DNA of 64,000 nt from Anas platyrhynchos (Eukaryota; Chordata; Aves; Anseriformes; Anatidae): positions 8,305,501 through 8,369,500 of the forward strand of contig NC_092602.1 of the NCBI RefSeq assembly GCF_047663525.1, in the 5' to 3' direction. Below are positions 1 to 30,901 of this stretch, piece after piece. Made by a program: the position numbers and the translations under genes. The notes beneath the pieces are model-generated. The model saw nothing but the letters and a program-made list of their open reading frames with translations. It searched no databases and was not told where the DNA came from. The first letter of the stretch is position 1; every line of letters begins with the position of its first letter.

Positions 1-773
1 TAAATGCGCATTCCCTAGTGCTACTTGATTTATATCCTAGCAAAATCATTTTTTCTTGAATAGTTTGAAGTTTTTGGATTCCCTATCACAAAGCTGCAAC
101 GCGTTCTTTGGTAGTAATATATGAGTGGAAAAATAATATATACGTGGTGACAGTTCTGCATAAATCTCCGTTTAACTACTAGTTACCACAAACTCTCCAT
201 TGGGTAAGAACGACAAGGCACTAGTGTGATTTTTAGTTTGTTAGGTTTTTCTTCTGGTAATTAGTTTAGGTAATGAATTTCTTCGTAAATTGATCATATA
301 TAAGCAGCATATAACCTCTCTCTTATGGATGCTGAAGTATACACACTGTATGTGCAAGATAAACTGCTTGTGTCCACGAATTTTTTTCTCTGAACTGTGT
401 TATTGTAGATGGTTGGAAGTGTTCTGATGTTCATTCTTCTTATGAGATCCCATATCAATTAGCAAAGAACCTAGAATGTTTCTGACCTCTTACCTTCCTA
501 TAAATCCATCTATATAACCAGAGCAGTGTGAAGGAGGAAGGCAGACAACTGTGGAAAGTTCAAGTAAGATTTCTCCAGGAGTTAAGGGCTTGCTACATTT
601 ACTGATAATCAAGAGATAACATCGATGGTATTCTTCTGAGGCACATATCTGGACAAAAAGATACCAAAAAAAATCCGTGATTTCCTAATGTGCTATTGTA
701 CCCTTTTATGTAACTGAAAGAATGACTTCTCCTTTCCCATTGTGTTGTTCTGTTCTTCTTTTTTGTTGTTCAG
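1..773 (+). other. DEPDC5: DEPDC5 intron (3' part)
   Basis: AT-rich sequence without a recognisable exon, running into the acceptor ending at 773 (TTGTTGTTCAG). I infer it is the tail of a DEPDC5 intron because the next exon starts in mid-protein. I see no repeat or RNA gene in it. Confidence 0.7.
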
Positions 774-10016
<9,243 letters not shown>

Positions 10017-10530
10017 AATAGAGTTGTATCTCTTAAGGAGACAGCTAGAAGCTTTACCTTGTGGCAAGGAAGTAGAGGGGGAGAATGACTGGAAAAGAGC
10101 CTCTCTGTTGGATTCATTTTGAGGCTCCAAGGGGACCTGATCAATATTGCTGTTGATATTCAACAGAATTTGATTAGGCCCTTGGAAAAAGAACCTGAGC
10201 TCTTGGCTTGCCAGTACCTATCACCTGACCTCAGCTTGGTATCAAGTAGCTGCTGTCTTTGATTGCCAAAACTTCCGTTAGAGCAGGGAGAGTGCAAATG
10301 GTTTTCAAGGGCAGTTAGATTCAGCACCATGTGGTGGTATCAGCTCGTCATCACTGGAAATGACGGGTGCTGTTTGCATCTGCCGTGCCTGACAGCAGCC
10401 TCTGTCTTTCCCTTTTGAGGTGTACCTGGTTGTGTGAATATGTATGATAAAATGTGAAGAGATGCCTGTTAAGTTTCATACATGTAAATAAGTAAAAATA
10501 CAGAAAACCAAGTGACCTGATGTTTTGTTG
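10017..10530 (+). other. DEPDC5: DEPDC5 3' UTR (probable)
   Basis: Sequence between the stop codon and a plausible cleavage region. No canonical AATAAA is present before 11.2 kb. A variant AGTAAA at 10491-10496 is followed within about 35 bases by GT-rich sequence (TGATGTTTTGTTGT), which is the arrangement expected for a poly(A) site. The end is approximate. Confidence 0.5.
10491..10496 (+). terminator. Candidate DEPDC5 poly(A) signal (AGTAAA)
   Basis: Variant hexamer AGTAAA about 475 bases after the stop, with a downstream GT-rich element. A canonical but more distal alternative is the double AATAAA at 11210-11219. Confidence 0.4.
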
Positions 10531-12124
10531 TAACTCTAGACAGCAGGAGAGAACTGGGGAGTAAAGGAGAACATCACCAAAAGGAAATACTGCTTCTTAA
10601 GTCCTGCATGATAATGAAATGCTCAGAGTCCAGTGGTGGGACTTCGTCCTCTCCAGCGCAGGATGTAAAACGGTGTCATACAGCAGGAGCAAGAAGCCGG
10701 TTACCAGCCTGCTAGGCCAAAGGAGAATTTACAGGCAACTGAGTGGAGGAAAGGGGGGATTCAGATTTTTTTAAGATGTCTGTATGCAGCAAAATGCAGA
10801 TGCCTGCACTCAAGTATGCAGTCTTTGCCTTTGCAAAGAAAGCTAGCATACGTCCCATGGAGCCAGATATTGAAATGTGAATTGGGGGTGGGTTTGGGAC
10901 CTGCGGCTGGCAGCACGGTGCGTGGGTGGTGGTTGATTCCTGCTGCACAGTGGTTGCTGCTGCTGGCTGTGCTCCTGGCTGTGCTCGCTGTAGCAGAGTC
11001 AGCAGAGGGCTGGCACATTCACACTGCTGTTCAGACCTGATTCAAGGAAAATCATGGCTGCTTCAGTTTTGGCTCATCTCGCGGAATGACTCATCTGTTA
11101 TGAGATGGGACCCACCTAGAAAAGATGGGATTGAGTTGCATTCCTCTTTCAGTTCCTTTAAGTGTGTGAAAATTATCAGGGCATGTCTGAGCCCCATTAA
11201 CATCTTATAAATAAATAAAAGGAAAAAGGAAAAAAAAAAAAGAAACCCTCCTATAAACATATCTTGCTGCCCTCTATTCTACCTCCGCTTCCCCATGAAC
11301 ACGTAGCCGTGCGTGCAGCCGTGGGCTTGTCAAAGCGAGTGCTGTGGGAGAGGGAGGTGGAGGGGGAGACCGTGCCTGGGGCCCTCGAGGTCAGCGGGGT
11401 CCTGGAGGCTCTCCCCGTCCCAGGTGAGCCTCCAGCTGCCTGCGGGGGGGAGGCTGGCGGTAGGGGAGGCTCCTCCGGCCCGGCCTGCAGGTAGTGGGCT
11501 CTGGCGCCTTGCAGCGGGAGGCAGAGGCCGCCACTTGCTCCCCAGCACCTCGGGAGGGCGCGGGGGTGGCCCTGCTCCTCGCCCTGCTCCTCGAGCTCGC
11601 AGGTACTTAACAGCTTTGCCTCCCTGGCCCAGAGGATGGGGGCACGGGGAGGCACCGTGCCGGTCTCCTTTCCCCCAGGAAAACAGGGTGAAAGCAGCCT
11701 CGATGGTCGGAGCTAGGCTGTGCTGTACTGCCTGGCCCTGTTTTGGAAAACACCCCGCTTTGTTTCCCCAGAATGGGTCCGGGCTTCAGCTATAGCAGTC
11801 TGTGCTCCCCGTTCAGCAGCTTGGATGGGGGAGCCGGATTTGAGAAGGGGGATCAGAGCAGGGACCTGGGGGCAGTGGAGAGCCAACAGCACCCCCAGCA
11901 CCCCAGGGCCCCTGACAATAAGCAAGAGCTGAGCAGGAGCAGCCCAGAGTCTGGCTTCCTACAGCCCTCCTGTACTGCCTCCAAGAGGGTTTTGTTGTTT
12001 TATTCGCGTTGTGGATTTTTTTTTTTTTAATGCAGACCATAGAAGCTAAAAATAAGAGATAATACTTTTTATCTAACCACAGTTTTCTGCATTGCATAGA
12101 AAAGGTTTCCAGCAGGACGTCAGG
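10531..12124 (+). other. DEPDC5-ANHX spacer, probable ANHX promoter and 5' UTR
   Basis: About 1.6 kb with no recognisable coding exon. It becomes GC-rich at about 11280-11660, which may be the ANHX promoter. A good donor (CCCAG then GTGAGC, at 11424) ends a GC-rich candidate non-coding exon. An acceptor (TTCTGCATTGCATAG, ending about 12098) sits just before the ANHX start codon. Double AATAAA at 11210-11219 may be a distal DEPDC5 poly(A) signal. Confidence 0.4.
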
Positions 12125-22485
<10,361 letters not shown>

Positions 22486-22864
22486 CCTGCCTACAGCGAT
22501 GCTCAATGTGGTCTGCACTTCTCCAGGAAACACCCTATTCTTTCCTGTTTTTCTCTCATTTTTTAAAATGAATGAAGAGTTTGACATGGAGTTGAGGAAC
22601 AGAAAGAATGAGGTAGATGGATGAAGGCCTTTTCTAATAGTTATGCAGTTGGTTTTAGTTTTATGAAGAATTTTGCAAAGAATATAAGAAACCAAAGGTA
22701 CATTGTGGATTGTAGGTTTTCACTAGAGCAGTCTGAATTTGCTCTGTGAACGTTAAAATATCAAGTCACTGATTCTGTGTTAGTTGCATCGTTCTACCTA
22801 TAGCACTGGTCAGATAAGAGTCCTTCATTACACCATGCAGGCATATGAAACTCTACTCAGAAGG

Positions 22865-22870
22865 AATAAA
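22865..22870 (+). terminator. Candidate ANHX poly(A) signal (AATAAA)
   Basis: First canonical AATAAA after the ANHX stop codon, 380 bases downstream. Confidence 0.45.
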
Positions 22871-23757
22871 ATCTTAGTTACATTGCCTAACAGTTGGATA
22901 TTGGATACGAGATAAAGGTTATCTCAGGCATGGAAAATAAGGACTCAGCTAAGTGCTGGTAAAACACTGCTGTTACTCATCTCTGCACTTCTGTTGTGCT
23001 GCTGGGCATCACTTTGAAATGTTCCATGCTCTATAGTGCTGTAGGAGACACAGACTGGAGCATGGCAGAAATTACAGTGCTAGAGTTGCTGTTCTTGCAG
23101 GACTGGAAGGGGGGCATACAAGTGCATTGGTAGCTAACACTGCCTGCATCTGATTGCCTGCAAAAGGCGGATAAATGGTGGGAGCCTCTTGAGCCGTTTC
23201 AGTTCCCAGATCTGGATGGGCTGAAATTGCACAGGCAATTGTGTCACCCTTCAGGTGGTCTGCGGCAGTGTGACGCTCAGCAGCAGCAGGTGAGCGCATC
23301 CTATTTGCCCTGCAACGCAGTGTGAGCTGCGCGAGGCGTCTTTGAGCAGGGGCTAAAGCTGTATTTGGCTGAAGGCTACTTACTCCACAGGGGTCGGAAG
23401 TTCCAAGTGCGACCCACCTGGGAAATGTGCACAATTCTTTACTTTTTGCCCAGTGCTTTTCCGTGTTTAACCCAGCCTGGAGGCCTCCTGTCACACTCAC
23501 TGCCTTGTGCTGCTCACAGATCAGGAGCCCTGTTCCTTTTCTTTCACTTTCAGACTAAGAAGTAGAATTGTGTATGAATAGCAAAGCAGGCTTAAAATTT
23601 CTGCTGTAAGTCATCGGGCAGTCTTTTTGGTACTTTCTGTAACTATTACTGGTATTTTTTAAATAGCAAGGTATTGTGAAAGGGGTAATCTTTGTCAAAT
23701 CTACTGCTCTGAGATGAACAAAGTAGATGCCTCCAGAACTGTTTGTAATAGTTGTCA

Positions 23758-23763
23758 AATAAA
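23758..23763 (+). terminator. Second candidate ANHX poly(A) signal (AATAAA)
   Basis: Canonical hexamer, the last before the CpG island at 24 kb. A tandem poly(A) arrangement with 22865 is possible. Confidence 0.35.
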
Positions 23764-24270
23764 GGTTATGAATGACTCTTTCTCAAGGGTTCATCTTCAA
23801 GGTAAGAGTATGAGGTGATTGTTCACACACGGTATTTCTTAAACCCCCCAGCACTTGGGCTGTGACCCTGATATTCTAGAGCTCCTTTCTCTGGATCTGG
23901 CTTTAAATGCCCTTTTCCTGGTGGATGCTTGTGCTCAGAACACTGGTGAGGGGAATGCTTATGTGTACGTTCACACTTTTGTCTCCTTAAACAATGGGGC
24001 TTTGCGCGAGCCGGGGCTGGCACGCGGGGCGGAAAGGCTGGGCGACCTCAACCCGTGAGGGCTGTGCTGTCCCTGCCCTGCCAGCCCCGCTGGGTGCCTC
24101 CATTTTAACGCTCTGTCCCTCGCCACCCTTCCCCTGCCCTGCAGCAGGGCCTCCCGGCTCCGCCGCTCCCCGGCCGCTTGCGCCAAGCCGGGGCTCGCTG
24201 AGGCGCCCTGAGCCCGCCACGCTGCTCCCGCCGCCATGGCGGCCGCGGGCCGGCTTCCCGCTTCCTCCCC

Positions 24271-24303
24271 ATTGGCCGCCCTGCCCGCCGCGCCCGTAGC
24301 AAC
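24271..24303. promoter_or_regulatory. NF-Y/RFX module, copy 1
   Basis: ATTGGCC (inverted CCAAT) at 24271 and TAGCAACAGCG, an X-box half site, beginning at 24297: an offset of 26 bases. The same pair with the same offset recurs 61 bases downstream. Confidence 0.5.
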
Positions 24304-24331
24304 AGCGACAAATTTATCTCCCCGCCTCCTG

Positions 24332-24364
24332 ATTGGCTGCCGCCTCCCGCCGAGCCATAGCAAC
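24332..24364. promoter_or_regulatory. NF-Y/RFX module, copy 2
   Basis: CTGATTGGCTG, a good NF-Y/Y-box match (ATTGG at 24332), and CCATAGCAACAGCG, a good X-box match (TAGCAAC at 24358), again 26 bases apart. Confidence 0.55.
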
Positions 24365-24840
24365 AGCGGAGCGGGCGCGCGGCGACCGTTGGCGGCCGGG
24401 GCGGGGCGGGGGGGGAAGGGGGCAGTGAGCGGGGCCGACCCGCCTGAGGGGACGGCGGGGCCGAGGCCGGGGCTGCTGAGGGGAGGCCGGAGGTGCTGGC
24501 GCCATCCCAGCCCCGCCGAGTAAAATCCGTCCCCTAGGGCTTGGCTCTGCGGTGGGCAAGAGCTGCGGCTTCTCTGCTTGCCTGTGGTTGAAAGAGTAAG
24601 GCGCGGCCGTGCGCCAAGCAGCGAGGCGTGCCGAGGGAGCCCCCGTGAGCAGCCCTCACACAGGATCCTGACAGACTTTTGTGTGAGGTGCCGCATAAGG
24701 TACTTTGTTTCTCCCCGTTAATGACAGGGCACGTCACTGCCGTTATTATGACTGAGCTAGTCATTCGTGTATGAGAATATATGAGGATGAAAGCCTGTGT
24801 TTTATGCTTCCCTGCTGTTGAAGATTGATACATTCAAGTA

Positions 24841-24937
24841 CAGGAGTGATGCTACTACGTATTTGAAAGCAAATTAAAATACATCTCCTTTTGAGACGTA
24901 TTTCCATTTGCTTTCAGATACGTAGTGCTGTTGCCTG
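24841..24937. mobile_element. 97-bp near-palindrome, possible hAT-type MITE or hairpin RNA
   Basis: Arms 24854-24887 and 24893-24926 are reverse complements over 34 bases with four mismatches, one of which would be a G-U pair in RNA, around a 5-base loop. The whole unit opens with CAGG and closes with CCTG, like the ends of Charlie-type hAT elements. No clear 8-bp target duplication is visible, so the transposon call is inference; a miRNA-like hairpin is the alternative. Confidence 0.45.
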
Positions 24938-27035
24938 TCAGGAAGATGATGCGGATTAGCTGAACACTTCTCCACCTGTGCAGAAACTTCAGACACCTGT
25001 CACAATTTAATAGTTCATTTTCTAAAGAAACAGCCCATGCTAGGGAATGCAGATGTTTTGGGTTTGGAGATAACTGACCTTTGTTTTACTGCCTTACCAA
25101 TACCTCTGTCCTTAGGCCTTAGTTTCTAAATAGTTCAAGACCACAGGCGTTTTGACTGTTTAATTTTAAAGAGGTGTCACTCTAGCACCATTCCGAAGAA
25201 GCGCTAGAACAAGTATCCTCACCAAGCTTACCTCTGAGCCAGACTTTGCAGCTGAAGCAGAATAACAGCTTTTTCTCATACTTCATTTAATGAGTTTCAT
25301 TTCCAGATTTGGCACTGTTGCTCTCTGGAGGACAATTGAATTTTCTAGGTCATTTCCCATATGAAATAACTTATTACTTCTTTGTAAACTTATATTAGAT
25401 GAGTCAAAGTTTGATATGTGAAATCCAGCAAATTAAAAGTATTTCTTTAAGAGATGTAAAGCCGAGTGGATGAAGTATGGTGTATTCTAGCCCACCAACA
25501 TCTTTGCCACATACCACCTGGGTATAGAATCTGCACAGAATACTTTTGAGGAGTTAGCTGTGTTTGGATGAGAATTTGCCACCTGTACCTGCAGGCGATC
25601 TCAAAAAATCTGACCAAGCAGAGTTACAGGCAGCTGAGCAGAGTTCAGAGGTAGGCTGCTGCTTCCCTGCCTGTCAGCAAGCACAGGCTGGCTGTATAGC
25701 CGTGTGGCAGAGGAATCTGCTGAGCACTGGTGCCACTTAGCATCTGGCCTCCTCTGCCGCCGGGTCTGGGTGGAGTTGGTCCTTTGAGGGACAGCAGGGT
25801 TCTTCACATTGTATTTACACTGTGCCATCATTTGAATGGTTCGGTTTGTGTATTACCTTGCTCTTATTTCCTAGTGGTGATCTGTATCCCCATCATGATC
25901 CAGATTGCCTATTCTGCCATATGTAGCAAGCTCTGGATGTGTTTATGTTGTTCTTCTGTGGAGCTGTAATTAGAAGTACTCTGAGCATGTGACTGACCTT
26001 CCCTGAACTGAATGTGCTGTACCTGCTGTTGTCATTCCTCCTCCTCCTCAACATGGCATGCCCTAGCAAAGAAAGGAGCTTGCCCTAGATAGAAAAAGCA
26101 AAGATATTTTTAATTTCAAAATTCATAAAAAGGGCCCAAAGAACAGTACTCACATGAGCTAATTGGTCACAGAAGGGGGATGGAGATCTGGGAGCATTTT
26201 CAGAAGTTCTGTTAATCAGCTGCCTCAGAGGTGAGGACACCGTCCCAGCGGGCAGCTTTCCTCTTGGCACTTTGGCGGATGGGCCCTAAGCCTGGTGAGG
26301 TCAGACTGAGCTGATGCCTGTCAGCAGTTCTGAGCTACAAGTGTGGTATAGAAGTGGCAGCACAGAGGACCTGCGTGGCAGCTGCCTGTGAATGACTTCT
26401 CTGAACTAATCCACTACAGTGCTAATGAGGATTAATGACATGAGCAGTAGTTTTCCCCGCTCTCATCCCCTTTGACAGCCCCTGCCTGCTCTCATAGTTA
26501 TTGAATGGGCTCATCTGAGGCCCACAAATGCCAGGAGAGACAACTCCAAGGCCAGTAATTTCAGGAACTCTCTTCTGGGTGCCTGGCTCAACTTGCTTAG
26601 GGCCTCGTTTTCAGACAAAGTGAGCAATTATGCAGGGGCTCAAGTAGGGCACCCAGAATAAGAGGCCACTTTTGCAAATGTTGGCAAAGGCATTATGTTT
26701 TATCTCTGCACTTCATGAATCTTATCCCCAAAGTCTTTTGTGTTATGTTCTGCAGTGAAAGGTCATTGTTTCAGATCAATCATTTTCAGTAGCATTTAAT
26801 CCATTTTTATGTCAAGATAATCCACTTTGGTAAAGTTCGAAGTAGAGTAAAAATTAATTTATCAAGGAAGATCTGGGCTTATTTTTGAAATGGGTTTGCT
26901 GATGCTGAATCTTTGAATTGCGTATGGTGAGGTCTTGGGGGTGGTTCCAGAAGTGATGGACATCTGAATTCTGATCTTATCTCTGTGTTGCAAATGATCA
27001 GCACCTCTGAAAAGCCCAGGGATTTAGCAGGATAT

Positions 27036-27086
<51 letters not shown>

Positions 27087-30000
27087 TTTTTGACTTTCAG
27101 CATTTACTTAGTATGGGTGCCTTTTTCTCTTTCAAGTAGGGCCTTCTTTTTAGTATGGCGCTGTGGTGAAGGCTTCTGATAAGCAGGCTTTTTCATGTTT
27201 CCCTGTTTATGCTTGTAAATTCTGCTTACTTCCCTTTACGTAAAGGACAAAAATACATTCTTGTATCTGCATAGGACTGGCAAAAACTGTAGTCTGAAAC
27301 AGCTCATGAAGAGTTAAAGCTGCTTTCAGTTAGCTCCTGTGTTCTTGCCACTTACAGAAACCCCCACAACTGAGCATGCTTCAACCTCCTGTGCATATCC
27401 CTGAATCATTCTGGCAAGTAAAAACACTGCCATAATCTTTTATTCAGACATAGTGCTCATTCTTCACTGGACTCTGAAATGAGCAAATGCTTGGAAATAG
27501 CACATTTTGCCAAAGAGTTCTGAGGATTTATCAATTCATGTCTGCACAGGGCATGCAGAACATGCAAAAAGCGACTGAGTAGGAATGCTGAGTGATACTA
27601 AAGACACTATCAAAAAACAGGTTTGGGTTAACCTCTCTCTCTCTCTTGATGGCATGAGAGTTTCACAGGTTTTGTACAAATTGCTGCTCTTTTGTTTTAG
27701 GGCTCTCCTGTTGGTGAATAGATGTATAATATACAACAATTCACAGCATGAACCCCATTGCTTCTGAGCAGCACTGAGGCAGCGTAATCTTTCTCCCTTC
27801 ATTCTAGCTTTTACCTTTGAGTTATGAGGTAGGTTCTGTGAGAATGATTGAAGATTAATACGAAATTGAAATATGACAAGTAGTAGAATATTTTTACACA
27901 CACTGTGACAGCCTAGAGGGTTCTGTTGCTTGTTAAACTGTGGTGTATGGTTTGGCCAGAAATATATCACTGAAATTATAGTCTCTTGTGGTTTGGGAAA
28001 GAATCATCACACTTCAGCTACACCCACTCCTATCTTCTGCTCTGATCTTGTCATTGGTTACAACACCTTCCCTCCCTGATGTGCACTTATCTCACTTCAT
28101 TGCGGGGATGTGCTGCCAGGCTTCTAACAATAAAAAATATGGATAGTCCTGAGCCTGTGAAACAATCTGTCCTTACAGCACTATTTGAACATCGTGCCCC
28201 CATGTAAGTGCCAGTCCCACCATTTCCAAGATCAGATGCTCACAGATTCTCCATCTTTGTCTGCCGTCCCCATCTCTACTGCTTTTATTGTGGTGTGGAA
28301 ACTGGTTAAACTCCCACTTCAGTTTGTGGTTGCCTCTGCTCTCTCAGTTTTTCAGTGTCTTGTCCCCAAGGCTGTATCATTTAGCAGTTCCCTAAATAAA
28401 ACATTCCCATGCTGCAGAAGAAGAGAGGGGAGATGACTTGCTGCAGGAGCGAGGTGGATGTTAGTGGCAGTACCACTGCTTTAGTTCCATGTCTCAGGAA
28501 GAATGCATGCAGCAAAAGGCGTGTGCTCCCCCCCTGCAGCTCAGCAACCGAAGGGGGAGGCTTTGGGCAGCGGTGTAGGGCCGGGAAGACTCTGGTATGC
28601 TGTCTAGTCGTTCCCCCATCACATTTCCTTTCCATCAGTGTGCCCTGTAGCTCAGTCCCCTCAGCTAAGCATCAGCCCTGGGAGACTCCCTCCGAGACGG
28701 CTTGGCTGTCCCCGGTGCCCCTGCGTGGAGCCGCGCAGTGAACTGGAACGGCATTTCAGCAGGGAGCTATTTGCGGAACGTCGGTGCTGCCCAATAATCA
28801 GATATGCCCGTGGAGCGGAGCCACTGCCTTAGGTCATGGTGCAGTTTGCAGTGCCATAAGTTTCTCCATCTACAAATTGTTGCAGGGTGTGGTCACTGTG
28901 CCAACGGCTCTAAATCCTGCCTCGTGGGAGCGGTGTTCCTGAGCTCGGCCAGGATCGCGGGGCTCTGCAACGCCATGCCTGGTGCCTGGCATCTGAGCTT
29001 AGCAGGGGAAACAGAGCTGGGCAGTGTTCGGCGCTGCATTCAGCACTCCAGTAAAAGGACTGCTGACATTTCCATTTCTATTTGTTTTTTGTAACCCAGT
29101 TTACAAATACCACAGCAGAAATAAAATAGTAGAATTAAAGCTCTTTGCCTGAGCTCTAATTTGTTTGCATTTGTACCTTTGTAGGTCCTGGGAGCCACTG
29201 CTGCGGCTGGAGATCAGAGCACTAGACGCTGTCCACACAGGAGAATATAGGTACTCTCCCCCACACCTTGTATGTCTGAAATGCAATCTCATCACTTGCT
29301 TTAGGTTAAGGTCAGGCTCTAGGGATGCTACATACAAGGTTGCCTTATTTTAGCACTTTGCCTTGCAAGTACTGGATTTAGACATGTATCTGATTTTAGA
29401 GCAGTGATGTTACAAATCACCTTGTGGATTCCATATTAAGAGGTTTTGAGATGCTTTAGACTCAGAAATAGCCATTATACAGAAGCTTCAATTAAAAAAA
29501 ATATATATTTTGTGCATGTGTGAATATATCCACGTACGTTTGGTGGATTAATGCACATTCTTCGACTCAGTGGGTGAATAACTGGTTTTAAAAATACTTG
29601 TGATCTGTTTCCCTTGGGAATCTGAAACTGCTGCACCAGACTCGGTTTTGTAGACCCTACAAATTTTCAGAGCTGTTGGAACACTTCGTGGGCTGAGTAA
29701 TCTCTGCTAAGGAGTTACTCTGAACTGCAGAGTTTTCAAATTGGAGAACTGGACTGGGGGTTTTGAATTGGCCCATCTTTTGCTATTCTTGCATGTGTCA
29801 TATTAAAATCTGTATTTTGACTTTGAATCATACCTTTTCAAGAACATGCTCCTGATTGCTTTAGATAAAAGACCTTTATACTTCGGTAAATCCAGTGTTT
29901 TGCATTCAAATTAAAAGTGTTGCATCCATTCTGATAATGAATTCTGTTGATACGTGGGATCTATTCAGTTAAGGTTTTATCTGTCTCTGCCTTCTCTTAG

Positions 30001-30300
30001 AAAATGTACAAATAAAATTAAGTTAGGAAAAAGGCACCGTTCAGCTTGCATTGTGTGTACGTACAGCCGTGTACTTCACAATACTGCAGGAGCTGTTCCC
30101 TCAATGTTCTGGCAATCAGTTTACAATCTCACACGTGCCTTTTATCTTTGTACTTCAATAGCTAACATTTATTCTTATTTTTATCAATATTTATTAATCT
30201 CCTTAAAAATAAGCAACAGGCTTTCTTTGAAACATTCCTCCGGTCCCTTTCAATACCTTACTGCAGCATTTATCTTAAATGACGCTGACCCTCGGCTGTC
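24938..30300. other. Intergenic stretch before YWHAH
   Basis: About 5.4 kb with no coding exon I can support. It contains an ATTT microsatellite at 27033-27090 and a moderately GC-rich patch near 28500-29000. A 66-base segment at 29185-29250 has both splice-like borders but no gene context. The rest is ordinary AT-rich sequence. Confidence 0.6.
27033..27090. repeat. (ATTT)n microsatellite
   Basis: Uninterrupted tetranucleotide repeat, about 14 copies. Confidence 0.95.
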
Positions 30301-30666
30301 TCAAGCTGCCCCAAACACGGGCAGAGTCAGGGCTGACCCTGGCGGCACTGCTGCAGCAGCACCGAGGCTAAGCGGAGAGCAGCAGCGGCGGTAACGGGAC
30401 CAGGCGCTGTCCCCTGCCGCCATGCGCTCTGTCCTCGTGTGGGGCTGACAGCAGCGAACCCAAACGTGCGTGGGTGCTGCGGCGCGGGGTTCCGGCAGGG
30501 TCAGTGCTGCAGCACGCCCGCTGCAGCCCGCGGGCCGAGCGCCCGTACAACACGCGCTGAAACCCCGCACCCAGTCCCGCGGCGCAGCAGCAGCAGCAGG
30601 GCGGGACGCGCCCGCTCCCTGCAGGCAGCCCCCGCGCGCTCACGGCGCGCGCCGCCGCCTTCCCGC

Positions 30667-30690
30667 GGCTGGGCTGGGCTGGGCTGGGCG
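30667..30690 (+). repeat. (GGGCT)n short tandem repeat
   Basis: About five units of GGGCT upstream of the putative YWHAH start of transcription. Confidence 0.85.
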
Positions 30691-30879
30691 CGCGCTCGCT
30701 GCTGCTCCTGCTCCTGCCCCCTCCCACCGCGGCGCGCGCTGCGGGCGGCAACCCCGCGCCGGCTCCGCAGTGCCCGCGCCCAGCGCCCACCTCCACCTTT
30801 GCAGCAGTAAAATGCAGCACTCGCAGCGCGCATGCGCCCTCCTCCCCGCCGCCCCTCCCTAGCCGGCGCCCCGGGGTAG

Positions 30880-30889
30880 CTATTTATAG
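30880..30889. promoter_or_regulatory. MEF2 box / TATA-like element
   Basis: CTATTTATAG matches the MEF2 consensus YTAWWWWTAR exactly and could also serve as a TATA element. It lies 4 bases before the CRE. Confidence 0.55.
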
Positions 30890-30893
30890 CAAG

Positions 30894-30901
30894 TGACGTC
30901 A
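30894..30901. promoter_or_regulatory. Perfect palindromic CRE (TGACGTCA)
   Basis: Full CREB/ATF consensus octamer inside the CpG island. It is followed at 30903-30912 by CTAGAAATAG, a near-MEF2 motif. Confidence 0.7.

Larger units (their letters stand above)
22486..23790 (+). other. ANHX: ANHX 3' UTR and flank
   Basis: No coding exon recognised. AATAAA hexamers occur at 22865-22870 and 23758-23763; either could end the ANHX transcript, giving a 3' UTR of about 0.4 or 1.3 kb. Confidence 0.45.
24000..24660. promoter_or_regulatory. CpG island without a recognised coding gene
   Basis: A sharply bounded GC- and CpG-rich block that begins near 24000 and fades after about 24660. It holds inverted CCAAT boxes, RFX half-site motifs and GC boxes, the make-up of a housekeeping or bidirectional promoter. 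Long open frames occur on both strands (for example a minus frame over about 23971-24696) but look like GC artefacts with low-complexity Ala/Pro/Arg/Gly content. On the + strand a donor-like CCC/GTGAGC occurs near 24645, so a spliced non-coding transcript is possible. The transcript served is unknown. Confidence 0.65.

Noticed and set aside
12092-12124. In-frame upstream TTG as an ANHX start
   Set aside because: It is not an ATG, lies before the probable splice acceptor at about 12098, and the ATG at 12125 gives the expected N-terminus.
23971-24696. 241-codon minus-strand open frame and 95-codon + frame in the 24-kb CpG island
   Set aside because: Both are low-complexity, overlap the promoter motifs, and have no similarity I recognise. 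Treated as GC artefacts.
25730-25969. Open frame ending in a hydrophobic stretch (VVICIPIMIQIAYSAICSKL) that recalls a receptor transmembrane helix
   Set aside because: Only one hydrophobic segment, no other receptor motif, and no flanking exons. Chance is the simpler reading.
26580-27010. GGGCCTCGTTTTCAGA near 26600 and CAGCACCTCTGAAAAGCCC near 27000, resembling the ends of an old sauropsid repeat
   Set aside because: Only short terminal-like motifs match from memory, with no recognisable body between them; not enough to call an element.
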